DNA from: JBBKXR01 sp037969585
GTDB lineage: Bacteria > Verrucomicrobiota > Verrucomicrobiia > Verrucomicrobiales > DEV007
Assembly: GCA_037969585.1 (NCBI GenBank)
Contig: JBBKXR010000173.1
Coordinates: 15,058-79,057 of the forward strand
DNA length: 64,000 bases
Reading direction: 5' to 3'
The notes beneath the pieces were generated by a model. The model worked only from the letters and a program-made list of their open reading frames with translations, had not been told where the DNA came from and searched no databases. Shown here piece after piece: positions 15,981 through 24,943 of the stretch (position 1 is its first letter; each line of letters starts with the position of its first letter). The translations under genes and the position numbers were made by a program.

Positions 15981-17645
15981 ATGTTAAAACGATTTTTCTT
16001 TTTGTTGGCTGGAGTCATTTTTCTGGGAACGTTGTCGCCTGAGGTTGGATTGGCCCAGTCTGATGATGCGAAGTTGATTGCCCACTGGAAGCTGGCCGCG
16101 GATGCGCTCGATTCATCGGGCGCCGGCCATGATGGCACCAGCCACGGCTTAAAATTTGAGCAGGGCGGGGCGGCCTTCGATGGTCGGAGCAATTATGTCG
16201 AAGTCGCGAACTCGGATTCTCTCACATTGGGTAAAGATCCTTTCAGCGTTGCTGCATGGGTGCGCACAGACGCTGTTCTCGACGATGTGATCGGAGATGT
16301 CATCAGTAAGTTTGATCCGCAGTCGCGGACCGGGTTCATGTTGAACATCAAGCACAACGTCGGCGCTACCAACAGCCAGGCGAACTACCGACAGGTGCAG
16401 TTCGGTATCGATAGTGGTACTGCCGCTGAAGCATGGAGAGACTGCGGTCGACCGGGCGAGGCGGTGTTGATTTTTTCCATGGCAACCCATGATGAGCAGC
16501 TTTATGCCGGTACGGGAGTCGCCGGTAAGGATTCAGCCGGGCGTGTGTTTCGCTACGATGGTGACAGTGCCTGGATCGATTGCGGTGCGCCGGACAAAAG
16601 CAACTCGGTTTCTTCGTTGGCGGTTTATCAGGGCAAGCTTTTCGCGGGCACCGCCAAGTATCGACTGGCGGGATCGTCCCTGGAGGAATCCGAAAATCTC
16701 AATCCGGGCGGCTCCATTTTCTGCTACGAAGGAGGCAAGGAGTGGGTCAAGGTTGGCGAGTTGCCAGAGCGCGAAGGGGTCAACGGGATGGTGGTCTACA
16801 AGGACAAGCTTTACGCGTCGTCGATGTATGCGCCGGCCGGATTTTATCGCTACGACGGCGGCGACAAGTGGACCGATTGTGGAGTGCCGGACAACAAGCG
16901 TGTCGAACAGTTGAGTGTTTACAATGGCGATCTGTTTGCGACCAGCTACGATGGCGGTTTGATCTTCCGCTACGACGGTGAGAAGTGGACCGACTGCGGG
17001 CAACTCGGAGACAACACTCAGACCTATTCCTTTGCGATCAACGAGGGGCAGCTCTACGTGGGCACTTGGCCGTCGGGGAAGGTGTTCCGCTACGTGGCCG
17101 ATCACGAGTGGCAGGATGTTGGCCGCCTGGGTGAGGAAATGGAAGTCATGGGCATGGCGGTTTACAACGGCAAGATGTACGCAGGGACCCTGCCGCTGGC
17201 GGAAGTGTTCCGCTACGATGGGGGGCAGGCTTGGACCAGCATGGGCCGGGTCGATCTGACTCCCGATGTGAAATATCGGCGGGCGTGGACGATGGCGGTG
17301 TTCCAGGGCCGGCTGTTCGTGGGCACCTTGCCTTCGGGAAAAGTAATGTCGCTGAAGGCGGGCGAGGTGGTCACGTTGGATAGGCAGTTGCCGGCAGGTT
17401 GGGTTCATCTGACGGCAGTCAAGGGCGCCGATCGCCTGAAGCTGTATCTGGATGGCGAGCTGGTTGCGACTTCCGGGAAATTTGATCCGGCGGACTATGA
17501 TCTTTCCAGTCCGGTGCCGTGGAAAATCGGCTTTGGTCCTCACGATTACTTCAATGGCAGCCTTAGCGATGTGCGGGTTTACCGTGGTGCGCTGACCGAC
17601 AAGGTGATTGGAAAACTGGCTTCGGAAAATCGACCGGGACAGTGA
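15981..17645 (+). CDS. Secreted LamG-like protein with inserted beta-propeller
   Basis: A 554-residue exported protein (signal peptide MLKRFFFLLAGVIFLGTLSPEVGLA). Residues about 34-150 look like the first half of a concanavalin/LamG domain (LIAHWKLAADALDSSGAGHDG, FDGRSNYVEV, FSVAAWVRTD). Residues about 150-465 are a beta-propeller of repeated RYDG-x-x-WxDCG and YNGxLYxGT blades. The end (about 470-550; VHLTAVKGADRLKLYLDGELVA, GFGPHDYFNGSLSDVRVYRG) is the missing second half of LamG. The propeller thus appears inserted into the LamG fold. No catalytic residues are evident; a glycan-binding or recognition role is likely. Confidence 0.8.
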   Translation: MLKRFFFLLAGVIFLGTLSPEVGLAQSDDAKLIAHWKLAADALDSSGAGHDGTSHGLKFEQGGAAFDGRSNYVEVANSDSLTLGKDPFSVAAWVRTDAVLDDVIGDVISKFDPQSRTGFMLNIKHNVGATNSQANYRQVQFGIDSGTAAEAWRDCGRPGEAVLIFSMATHDEQLYAGTGVAGKDSAGRVFRYDGDSAWIDCGAPDKSNSVSSLAVYQGKLFAGTAKYRLAGSSLEESENLNPGGSIFCYEGGKEWVKVGELPEREGVNGMVVYKDKLYASSMYAPAGFYRYDGGDKWTDCGVPDNKRVEQLSVYNGDLFATSYDGGLIFRYDGEKWTDCGQLGDNTQTYSFAINEGQLYVGTWPSGKVFRYVADHEWQDVGRLGEEMEVMGMAVYNGKMYAGTLPLAEVFRYDGGQAWTSMGRVDLTPDVKYRRAWTMAVFQGRLFVGTLPSGKVMSLKAGEVVTLDRQLPAGWVHLTAVKGADRLKLYLDGELVATSGKFDPADYDLSSPVPWKIGFGPHDYFNGSLSDVRVYRGALTDKVIGKLASENRPGQ

Positions 17646-17694
17646 GGGGGCTAACGGTGGCGCACCGCGGCCAGTAGCCAGCCAAGTCTAAACT

Positions 17695-17715
17695 GTCGCG
17701 TAGCGACCAGTCAGG
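17695..17715 (-). repeat. Dispersed repeat, family A copy 3 (partial)
   Basis: GTCGCGTAGCGACCAGTC on the plus strand; its reverse complement shares the GGTCGCTACGCGAC core with the other copies. Confidence 0.45.
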
Positions 17716-17719
17716 GTAG

Positions 17720-17740
17720 CCGTGGGTTTTTAACCCACGG
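17720..17740. repeat. Hairpin: 9-base perfect stem, 3-base loop
   Basis: CCGTGGGTT, then TTT, then AACCCACGG. It lies 75 bases after the stop of the upstream gene and could terminate or protect the transcript; it lacks a following T-tract. Confidence 0.6.
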
Positions 17741-17757
17741 TTCGGTCATGCATTAAT

Positions 17758-17785
17758 GGGCGTCGCGTAGCGGCCGCTCTGACAG
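17758..17785 (-). repeat. Dispersed repeat, family A copy 4
   Basis: Reverse complement starts CTGTCAGAGCGGCCGCTACG and matches 11397-11423 with two differences over 27 bases. Confidence 0.6.
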
Positions 17786-17810
17786 GAAGTACGTAGCCGC
17801 ACTTGTCGTT

Positions 17811-17834
17811 GCAGAGCGGTCACTACGTGACGCA
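17811..17834 (+). repeat. Dispersed repeat, family A copy 5
   Basis: GCAGAGCGGTCACTACGTGA and the next bases match the family core in direct orientation, facing copy 4. Confidence 0.5.
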
Positions 17835-17855
17835 TCACCTACCGGGCGAGAAAAC

Positions 17856-17871
17856 GGGGGATAAATCCCCC
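17856..17871. repeat. Hairpin: 7-base perfect stem, 2-base loop
   Basis: GGGGGAT, AA, ATCCCCC. Similar in style to the stem at 17720-17740 (G-run, AT core, C-run). Confidence 0.55.
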
Positions 17872-17998
17872 GCCTACCCAGACCGGTCCCTACGGGATGG
17901 TTCCATAGGTGATTTCAGATCAGCGCCAACACTGACCCCTGTCAAATTACAGCCATCGCGCCATAGACATTGCCCGAAAAACGGCGCATTTTCCGGCG

Positions 17999-19360
17999 AT
18001 GAAATCTGCCCCCTCTTTTTTAGCGATCACTGTTTCGCTGTTCCTGCTGTTGTCCATTTCCAATCCCGGCACCGCAGTGGCTGTCGACTGGCCTTATTTT
18101 GCGGGACCCGACCGCCTGGCGACCTCTCCGGAGACAGGCTTAAAATTGGACTGGGGCGATGACGCGGGCGCCGCTCCTAAGGTGCTGTGGAGTCTCGATT
18201 TGAACGAAGGCTTCGGCGGCGCGGCCATTGTCGGAGACGAAGTGTTTTTTCTCGATCGTATTCTCGGTGAGACGGACCAACTGCGTTGCGTATCGCTGAA
18301 AGACGGCAGTGACCTCTGGCAATTCGAATTCACCCATGCCGGTCGGCTGTCTCACCCGGGTAGTCGTGGTGTGCCGACCGTGGAAGGCGATGCTGTCTAT
18401 TTCACCAGTGGCATGAGTCATGTGCATCGTATCAATCGCAAGACGCATCAGCCTGACTGGACAGTCAACATCTCGGAAAAATACAACGCTGAATCTCCGA
18501 AATGGGGCTGGGCGCAGTCGCCACTCGTGATTGGTGATGTTCTCATCGCCGCCGCAATGGGGCCGGAGGTTGGTCTCGTCGGCTTTGACAAAAAGACCGG
18601 CAAAGAGATCTGGACCACCGAGCCCATCGGCCACAGCCACTCAAGCCCGACCGTCTTGACACTGGATGGCGTCGAGCAGGTGCTGTTCATCTCGCGCGCG
18701 TTCGAGGGCAACGACGGAACGGTGATCAGCGTCGATCCAAAGACCGGAAAAACACTTTGGAAAACGGATGCTTATTACAATTCCATCCCGATTCCATTCG
18801 CCACCAAGGTCGATGAGCAACGCGTCTACATGACCGGCGGCTACGACTGCGGTTCGTGCATGTTGCAGGTCAAGCACGAGGGCGACGACTGGTCGGTCAG
18901 CAAGCTGTGGGACATTAAACAGGGCACGCAGATGCAGGCACCGTTTTTGATCGACGATCACCTGTATTTTCTTATGAACGAAAACGCTAATCACAGCGGT
19001 GAAAAACGACAAACCGGCGGTCTCGCGTGCATGGATTTGGACGGCAACATTCTTTGGAACACTGGCGCTGAACCTTTCATGGGCCGCGGTGCCAGTCTGA
19101 AAGTGGATGGAAAGCTTCTCGTTCAGGATGGCGAAACTGGCTACCTGCGCGTTTTCGAAGTCAGCCCGAAAGGTCCGAAGCAGATCGCCTTCGCGGATGT
19201 GTTCGACAAGAAAGAAGAAGTCGACGCTCAGATTGCCAAACAGGAGGGCAAAGAAAACATCAAGTTGCCCGACTTCCGTTTTTGGTCACCGATGGCGTTG
19301 AGTGACGGGCGTCTGATCATGCGTGGCCAGGCGACGATGAAGTGTCTGGATCTGCGCTGA
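17999..19360 (+). CDS. Secreted PQQ-like beta-propeller protein
   Basis: A 453-residue protein with a signal peptide and repeated propeller blades of the PQQ/quinoprotein type (CVSLKDGSDLWQFEF, GFDKKTGKEIWTTEPIG, SVDPKTGKTLWKTDAY, CMDLDGNILWNTGAE). The segment DWPYFAGPDRLATSPETGL is a common N-terminal signature of PVC secreted PQQ-like proteins with no known catalysis. It lacks heme or quinone-ligand signatures, so it is probably a binding or scaffold protein rather than an alcohol dehydrogenase. It is separated from the FGE-fold gene downstream by under 100 bases on the same strand. Confidence 0.85.
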   Translation: MKSAPSFLAITVSLFLLLSISNPGTAVAVDWPYFAGPDRLATSPETGLKLDWGDDAGAAPKVLWSLDLNEGFGGAAIVGDEVFFLDRILGETDQLRCVSLKDGSDLWQFEFTHAGRLSHPGSRGVPTVEGDAVYFTSGMSHVHRINRKTHQPDWTVNISEKYNAESPKWGWAQSPLVIGDVLIAAAMGPEVGLVGFDKKTGKEIWTTEPIGHSHSSPTVLTLDGVEQVLFISRAFEGNDGTVISVDPKTGKTLWKTDAYYNSIPIPFATKVDEQRVYMTGGYDCGSCMLQVKHEGDDWSVSKLWDIKQGTQMQAPFLIDDHLYFLMNENANHSGEKRQTGGLACMDLDGNILWNTGAEPFMGRGASLKVDGKLLVQDGETGYLRVFEVSPKGPKQIAFADVFDKKEEVDAQIAKQEGKENIKLPDFRFWSPMALSDGRLIMRGQATMKCLDLR

Positions 19361-19457
19361 CTTCGGGGAGAAATGCGGGCGATGCCGGATTTTGCTTTTT
19401 TCAGGCCGCTCTGCTGACAAAGTCGATGACGTGAAACCAAATAGCAGAGTCACCAAG

Positions 19458-20591
19458 ATGCGCTCACCGAAACAACCGCCGAGAATCGTTGCCACATTTT
19501 TGAGCGTGGTGGCGAGCGTAGCCGGGCTGTGTAGCGGCATCTCGCAAGCGGAAGAACCGGTAAAAGGCGCCAGCCGACAGTTGAAGCTGGGCGGCGAAGT
19601 GGAATTGGAGGTGGTCTACGTTCCGCCTGGAAAATTCATGATGGGCAGCACTGCTGAGGAAAAGTTATGGGCCGTCAGCCAGGAGGGTGGCGCTTCGTTT
19701 TCCTCAGGCGGAGGTGCACGTGAGGGGTTTGAAGGAGAGCCCCGAGCGATGCAGGTGAAGGACGGTTTTTGGATGGGGCGTACGGAGGTGACCATCCAAC
19801 AGTTCAGGAGCTTTGTGGAGGAAACGGGCTACGTGACTGATGCCGAAAAGCCGGGAGGAATGTCTCAGTGCTTCAATCCCAAATGGGGGCTTCAGAAAAG
19901 CAATCCCGAGACGGTCTGGCTGTCGATGGCAGACAAAAGCTGGCGGGATCCAAACCACGGCGTCCCTGAACAGGATGACTTTCCGGTGGTGTGTGTCAGC
20001 TACAATGACATGAAGGCATTCTGTGAATGGCTCACCAAAAAACTCAAGGCTGATACTCAAATCGCTGCGTCGTTGCCCGAAGGATTCATTGTCCGCCTGC
20101 CGACGGAAGCGGAGTGGGCCTATGCTTGCCGCGGGGGACGCGACGACAGTAGTTATTTCTGGTGGGGCAGCGATTTGTATGACGCCAAGGACCGGCTGAA
20201 TATTTCCGCGATCGATTTTCTGCCGGGCAGGGACCACGTATGGAGCGAGGCCTTGTTACCATGGAGCGATGGCTATGCGATGGTGTCGCCCGTTGACCAC
20301 TATGGAGAACGCGGGCGCAATGGGTTTGGGCTGGCGGACATGTGCGGCGGGGTCTGGGAGTTTGTTCTCGATCACTTCGATCCAAAGGGTGGTCACGAAG
20401 AAGTTTTTTATGAAGACGAAGCGCTGCGTTCGGTGTCGCGGCCGGTTTGTCGCGGAGGAAACTTCTTTGATGTGCCCGGCAATGCGCGCTGCGCTGTTCG
20501 GCTGGGAATTCAAAGCGTCACTTACTCTGATTCCCGTGATGGCTTTCGGGTCTGTGTCGGTGTGCCGCGACTCAGCCAGAGTGTGAAATGA
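19458..20591 (+). CDS. Secreted FGE/SUMF1-fold protein lacking the catalytic cysteine pair
   Basis: A 377-residue protein with a signal peptide and a formylglycine-generating-enzyme-like domain: VYVPPGKFMMGS, MGRTEVTIQQFRSFVEETGY, PVVCVSYNDMKAFCEWLTKK, RLPTEAEWAYACRGG, LADMCGGVWEF and the end SRDGFRVC. True FGE has two active Cys shortly after the RGGS segment. Here that part reads CRGGNFFDVPGNARCAVRLG, with only the second position a Cys. So, although it lies among sulfatases, it probably does not mature them. I start at ATG 19458; a TTG and a GTG upstream keep the frame open but spoil the signal peptide. Confidence 0.83.
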   Translation: MRSPKQPPRIVATFLSVVASVAGLCSGISQAEEPVKGASRQLKLGGEVELEVVYVPPGKFMMGSTAEEKLWAVSQEGGASFSSGGGAREGFEGEPRAMQVKDGFWMGRTEVTIQQFRSFVEETGYVTDAEKPGGMSQCFNPKWGLQKSNPETVWLSMADKSWRDPNHGVPEQDDFPVVCVSYNDMKAFCEWLTKKLKADTQIAASLPEGFIVRLPTEAEWAYACRGGRDDSSYFWWGSDLYDAKDRLNISAIDFLPGRDHVWSEALLPWSDGYAMVSPVDHYGERGRNGFGLADMCGGVWEFVLDHFDPKGGHEEVFYEDEALRSVSRPVCRGGNFFDVPGNARCAVRLGIQSVTYSDSRDGFRVCVGVPRLSQSVK

Positions 20592-20643
20592 GCTGATCAG
20601 CCTCTGTCCCTGATACCTTTAACAAACAGCCCGGCCGGCGAAA

Positions 20644-22119
20644 ATGAGACTCCGCAAATCTTGGGGCATATTTGCTGTAGTTGGACTGATATTTTCTTCA
20701 TCGACGCTGCCGGCAACCAGGGTGGTGGGCGAAGGCGGGGAGTGGCAGATGGGCGAACCTGTCGTCACCTATTGGGCGGGTGCCATGCCGATGACCGATG
20801 CAGCGGCGAAGCAGCTGGCGGACGGTGGCTGGAATACGGCCTGGGTTTCGTGGCGCGGACTGGAAGAGGGCGGCAGTATCGCCGATCACTATTTGGCCCA
20901 GCTGGACAGTCTTGAGCGCCATGGCTTGCGTGGCATCGTTACTCTCGGGACATTTCTTTCCCGTGATCCCTTGGCACCGCAGACGCTCGACATGCCCGAG
21001 CGGAAAGCGGAGCTCGATGCGATTATCGACGCGGTGAAAAATCATCCGGCGATGTATGCCTATTCGTACCGGGATGAGCCGACGGCAAAGTTGTTTGCGA
21101 ACATTGCCCGGATCAAAGAATATACTGAAGCGAGAGATCCTGCGCACTTCGTCTACGTGAATCTCTACCCGATGAATATCTCCAACGAGAGGCTGGGGGT
21201 TGAAGGCGAAGCGGGGCTGGAAGCCGGTCGCGAGTATCTGCGTCAATTTGTCGAAATCTGCGCGCCCAAGCTGTTCAGCTACGACCACTACGCGTTCTCG
21301 ATCCGTGGTGACGGCATCGATTATTTTCTCAATCTGAAGATGGCCCGGGAAGCGGCCCTCGGCGCGGGGATTCCGTTCGTGAACATCGTTCAAGCCTGCA
21401 GCTGGACGCCCAACATGCGTATCCCCACCGGCGAAGAAATGCGTTGGCTGACCTACACTTCGCTGGCCTACGGGGCGCAGGGGATTTCTCATTATGTGTA
21501 CAGTCATCCCGGGCACGACGGCGGAATGGCCTATATCGCTGAATCAGAAGGCGAGGGCGGTGCCGGTGTTGTCACGGTCGGTGAGCCAACTCCGCTCTAC
21601 TACTACATGAGCAAGCTGAATCGGGAATTTCTCGCCGTCGCCGCGGAACTGCAGCCGCTGAAATCTTTAGCGGTTCATCATGTCGGTATACTTCCGAAAG
21701 GGGCAAGCTATCTGCCGGAGGATGCGCCGTTTCAGTTTGATCCACCGGTCCCGGAAGAAGCCTTTCCCAGCGAGTCGATCGAGAAGTTGAGTAAAGCTGA
21801 GTTGGCGGCTCGTTTTGCACAGGGAGGTGCCACGGGCAGTCGGATCAAGGGCTTCGCGATCGGTCTGTTTGGAAAGACTGAAACTCCGACTCATGCCCTT
21901 GTGGTCAATCTCGACTACCGCACCTGGAGTGGTAGAGGGCATGAACGGCGGGACGAATTTATCAGTCCGGTGCGCCGTTCACTCGTCGGTCCGGGACGTC
22001 TCGAATTTTTCGATGCGGCTAGCGCCGAGTGGATCGATGCCGAAGCGAGCTCGGTGTCACTCCGCCTGTCGCCCGGAAGTGGTTTGCTGGTTCGGCTGGC
22101 TCAGGAGAGCGCGAAGTAA
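20644..22119 (+). CDS. Exported TIM-barrel glycoside hydrolase-like protein
   Basis: A 491-residue protein with a signal peptide and a probable (beta/alpha)8 barrel: YWAGAMPMTDAAAKQLADGGWNTAWVSW, LRGIVTLGTFLSRD, MYAYSYRDEPTAKLF (candidate acid/base Glu about 145), FSYDHYAFSIRGDGIDYF, SLAYGAQGISHYVYSHPG. The arrangement recalls family GH42/beta-galactosidase-like barrels of PVC bacteria, but I cannot assign a family. The C-terminal 100 residues look like a beta-sandwich. It follows the FGE-fold gene by 52 bases and precedes a sialidase-like gene by 69, consistent with a co-transcribed catabolic set. Confidence 0.7.
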   Translation: MRLRKSWGIFAVVGLIFSSSTLPATRVVGEGGEWQMGEPVVTYWAGAMPMTDAAAKQLADGGWNTAWVSWRGLEEGGSIADHYLAQLDSLERHGLRGIVTLGTFLSRDPLAPQTLDMPERKAELDAIIDAVKNHPAMYAYSYRDEPTAKLFANIARIKEYTEARDPAHFVYVNLYPMNISNERLGVEGEAGLEAGREYLRQFVEICAPKLFSYDHYAFSIRGDGIDYFLNLKMAREAALGAGIPFVNIVQACSWTPNMRIPTGEEMRWLTYTSLAYGAQGISHYVYSHPGHDGGMAYIAESEGEGGAGVVTVGEPTPLYYYMSKLNREFLAVAAELQPLKSLAVHHVGILPKGASYLPEDAPFQFDPPVPEEAFPSESIEKLSKAELAARFAQGGATGSRIKGFAIGLFGKTETPTHALVVNLDYRTWSGRGHERRDEFISPVRRSLVGPGRLEFFDAASAEWIDAEASSVSLRLSPGSGLLVRLAQESAK

Positions 22120-22188
22120 AAGTGCGACATTGGGAGGGCCGGAAATTTTTCTCAGCTTATTTGTCTGTAGCTTGCTGCGACTCTATCC

Positions 22189-23343
22189 ATGAAATTTGAA
22201 TTGATTGTTTTGCCGATCTTCCTTCTTGGAATGGTGTCTACCGTTTGGGCGGATCCGCAGCCTCTGAAAGTTTTGCGCTACGGCGCTGTCAACGACGCGG
22301 TCGTCGACGCCATTTCTCCGGCAGGTTTGGTGGCAACGGTGTCCGGGGATCTGGTCGTCACATTTTCTGACAAGGGCGACTCCGCTCCAGGATCGAAGAG
22401 CTATTTCGTCCGCTCGAAAGACGCGGGCAAAACCTGGTCGAAGCCTTTTCTGGTCATCGAGGAGAAAGAAGAAAACGTCGGGCTGCACACTTCGCTGGCA
22501 CAGCTTCCCGATGGTGAATTGCTGATGCTGGTGAACCGTATCAGTCACCGCGATTCGAGCAGGAAAGGGGTGTTTGGGCACCGGGAATCGAGGATCGAAC
22601 TTAAGATCAGCAAGGACAGCGGAGAGACGTTTGAAGCCGCGGGATTTCTGGACACGGCTCCGGGGTGTTTGACCGCTACGTCTTCGGCCGTCTATCAGTT
22701 GAAAAACGGTGACCTGATTCTGCCGGCGTATTGCTACCCGGGCCAGGCAGAGGTGAAAGAGGGCTACCAGTATGGGGCGGGTTTCTTTCGTCGATCCGCC
22801 ACCGGGGAAAAGTGGACAAAGCTGGAGCAGGTATTTCAGGATCCGCCATCGGTCGATGAGGCGAAGCAAAACCCCAACGAGGCAGCCTTCGCGGTTCGTG
22901 ACGATGGCACGGTGATCGCTTATGCGCGGGTCGATGTTCATCAAGGAGCGGACTTTGCGAAAAACAAAATGTGGCGCTGTCAGTCTGACGATCATGGCAA
23001 AACCTGGACGCAACCTGTCGAGACTGAGATCGCTGGAGTTTGGCCGATGATCAGCCGACTGGACTCGGGAGAGTTCGTGATGATGTGTGGGCTTCGTGAC
23101 TCCAAAGTTCGTCGTCGGACGACTTCGATTTTCACCAGCAAAGACGCGGTGCATTGGCACTATCGTGGCCATCCCTACTATTCGCGGACCAACGGTATCC
23201 CGGCGAATTCGGCAACTGGAGGTGCGCAGTCGATGATTTCGATGGGCGGCAATTCTCTCTACGTCGTGTTCTACGCGCACGACCCTGCGCTGCCGGGATA
23301 CCATCAGACCTACGTGGACGGCTGCTTGCTGGACTTGCCGTAG
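22189..23343 (+). CDS. Secreted sialidase-like (BNR-repeat) protein
   Basis: A 384-residue exported six-bladed propeller with Asp-boxes: VRSKDAGKTWSKP, ISKDSGETFEAAG and QSDDHGKTWTQP. The pattern LAQLPDGELLMLVNR and YQLKNGDLILPAYC fits exo-alpha-sialidase-like proteins (GH33 fold). The Arg triad and Tyr nucleophile cannot be mapped with certainty, so the specificity may differ from sialic acid. Signal peptide MKFELIVLPIFLLGMVSTVWA. It sits between a TIM-barrel hydrolase and a sulfatase on the same strand. Confidence 0.8.
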   Translation: MKFELIVLPIFLLGMVSTVWADPQPLKVLRYGAVNDAVVDAISPAGLVATVSGDLVVTFSDKGDSAPGSKSYFVRSKDAGKTWSKPFLVIEEKEENVGLHTSLAQLPDGELLMLVNRISHRDSSRKGVFGHRESRIELKISKDSGETFEAAGFLDTAPGCLTATSSAVYQLKNGDLILPAYCYPGQAEVKEGYQYGAGFFRRSATGEKWTKLEQVFQDPPSVDEAKQNPNEAAFAVRDDGTVIAYARVDVHQGADFAKNKMWRCQSDDHGKTWTQPVETEIAGVWPMISRLDSGEFVMMCGLRDSKVRRRTTSIFTSKDAVHWHYRGHPYYSRTNGIPANSATGGAQSMISMGGNSLYVVFYAHDPALPGYHQTYVDGCLLDLP

Positions 23344-23464
23344 CATGTGGTCGGTCTGAAGGCTGAGCCGTAGCGCGATGGCTTGGGCTGGGTGGAGTCC
23401 TCGCTATTTTTAACACCCTCCGAGGGGCCTTGTTTTTATTCGAGGCTTCTGCCTAGCATCGCGC

Positions 23465-24895
23465 ATGAACTGTTTGCGATTTGTTTGCTCACCGGTGCTG
23501 TCTTTGCGGCATTCGTGCGCGCTGTTGTCAGTCTCGCTTTTCGGGCTTTGTTTCGTTGCTGTCACAGAATCCCGGGCGGCGGAAGATGCGCGCGCGAAGA
23601 CACCACCGAACGTGATCATGCTGCTCGTCGATGACATGGGTTATCTCGATGTCGGCTGCATGGGGTCGCCGGACATCAAGACGCCGAACATTGATCGCAT
23701 CGCCACAGAAGGCGTGCGCATGACAGATTGCTACGCGAGTGCACCAGTTTGTTCGCCGACTCGCGCCGCTTTTCTCACCGGCCAATGGCAGCAGCGCACA
23801 GGGATCGAATGGGCGATCGGTTTGACTTCGGAGGAGGCGAAACGCGTCGATGGCGAACTGGTCACGGTCGAGGAACGCTTCACCATGGGGCTGGAGCCGA
23901 ACCCATCCCACCTGACTCCGCTATTGAAAAAACACGGCTACGGCACCGCCGCCTACGGCAAGTGGCACCTCGGTTTTAAACCGGAGCACAATCCCACTAA
24001 GCATGGCTTCGACGAATACTGGGGCATCATCGGTGGCCAGTGCGATTACTACAAATACTACTACCTCGGCGGCATGAAGCAGCTCTATGAGAAAACCGAG
24101 ATGACCACGGCCGAAGGTTACATCACTGACCTGATCAATGACCGTACCGTCCGCTACATCCGAGAGGAATCCGAGAGTCCGTTCTTCATCTACGTTCCTT
24201 ACAATGCGGTGCATCACCCTTACCACGTGCCGGATGATCCATCACAGAGCTACACCGACGAGAACAAGAACGACGGCACCCGTGCCGGCTACGTCAAAAT
24301 GGTCGAACGCATCGATCAGGGTGTCGGTGAGATGTTTGCAGCGCTGGAGGAAAAGGGCATCCTCGACAATACGCTGATCATTTTCACCAGCGACAACGGC
24401 GGTGAGCGCTTCTCCGATAATGGGCCGCTGTTCAACCACAAGACAACACTGTGGGAAGGCGGCATTCGCGTGCCTTGCCTGTTGCGTTGGCCGGATGGCG
24501 GATTGCCCGCCGGCAAGGTCACGGCACAGCCCGCCGTGACGATGGATCTGACGGCGACGATTCTTTCTGCTGCCGGCATTCCGCTGCCCACCGATATTCC
24601 TTTCGACGGCATCGACTTGTTGCCGATCCTTCGTGGCGATCAGAAGGAGATCACTGAGCGCACCTTCTGCTGGCGAGTGGATCGCACCCGGCGCAGAATG
24701 AAAGCGGTCCGTCACGGCGACTGGAAGTATGTAAAGGACGACATGGTCGAGATGCTGTTCAATATCAAAGACGACATCGGCGAACACGAAGATCTCTACT
24801 ACGAGCACTTCGACAAGGTGGAAGAACTGCGGGCGAAGCTCGCGGAATGGGAAGCGGACGTCGACAAAGACCCGCCAGCGATTTTGATTCACTAG
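23465..24895 (+). CDS. Secreted sulfatase (arylsulfatase A-like)
   Basis: A 476-residue type I sulfatase with signal peptide (cleavage near SRAAED). Ligands in MLLVDDMGYLDVG, formylglycine motif CSPTR at Cys 96 followed by AAFLTGQWQQRTGI, YGKWHLG and later FTSDNGGERFSDN. It is exported and needs an external formylglycine maturase. It converges with the sialidase-like gene at 24944, leaving 48 bases. Substrate unknown; the neighbouring sialidase-like genes suggest a sulfated, acidic glycan. Confidence 0.93.
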   Translation: MNCLRFVCSPVLSLRHSCALLSVSLFGLCFVAVTESRAAEDARAKTPPNVIMLLVDDMGYLDVGCMGSPDIKTPNIDRIATEGVRMTDCYASAPVCSPTRAAFLTGQWQQRTGIEWAIGLTSEEAKRVDGELVTVEERFTMGLEPNPSHLTPLLKKHGYGTAAYGKWHLGFKPEHNPTKHGFDEYWGIIGGQCDYYKYYYLGGMKQLYEKTEMTTAEGYITDLINDRTVRYIREESESPFFIYVPYNAVHHPYHVPDDPSQSYTDENKNDGTRAGYVKMVERIDQGVGEMFAALEEKGILDNTLIIFTSDNGGERFSDNGPLFNHKTTLWEGGIRVPCLLRWPDGGLPAGKVTAQPAVTMDLTATILSAAGIPLPTDIPFDGIDLLPILRGDQKEITERTFCWRVDRTRRRMKAVRHGDWKYVKDDMVEMLFNIKDDIGEHEDLYYEHFDKVEELRAKLAEWEADVDKDPPAILIH

Positions 24896-24943
24896 CTTTT
24901 CTATTGGCTGCAGGCAGCACGCCGCGGGAAGTAATTTTCGCTT

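Larger units (their letters stand above)
17646..17998. other. Intergenic stretch packed with palindromic repeats
   Basis: About 353 bases with no gene. It holds three copies of repeat family A (17695-17715, 17758-17785, 17811-17834) and two strong hairpins (17720-17740 and 17856-17871). Confidence 0.6.

Noticed and set aside
16533..17543. Long minus-strand frame opposite the LamG/propeller gene
   Set aside because: Arg/His/Pro-rich shadow of repeated propeller codons; no start signal or homology.
19458..20591. Formylglycine-generating enzyme as sulfatase maturase
   Set aside because: Only one of the two required Cys positions is kept, so naming it FGE would be misleading.
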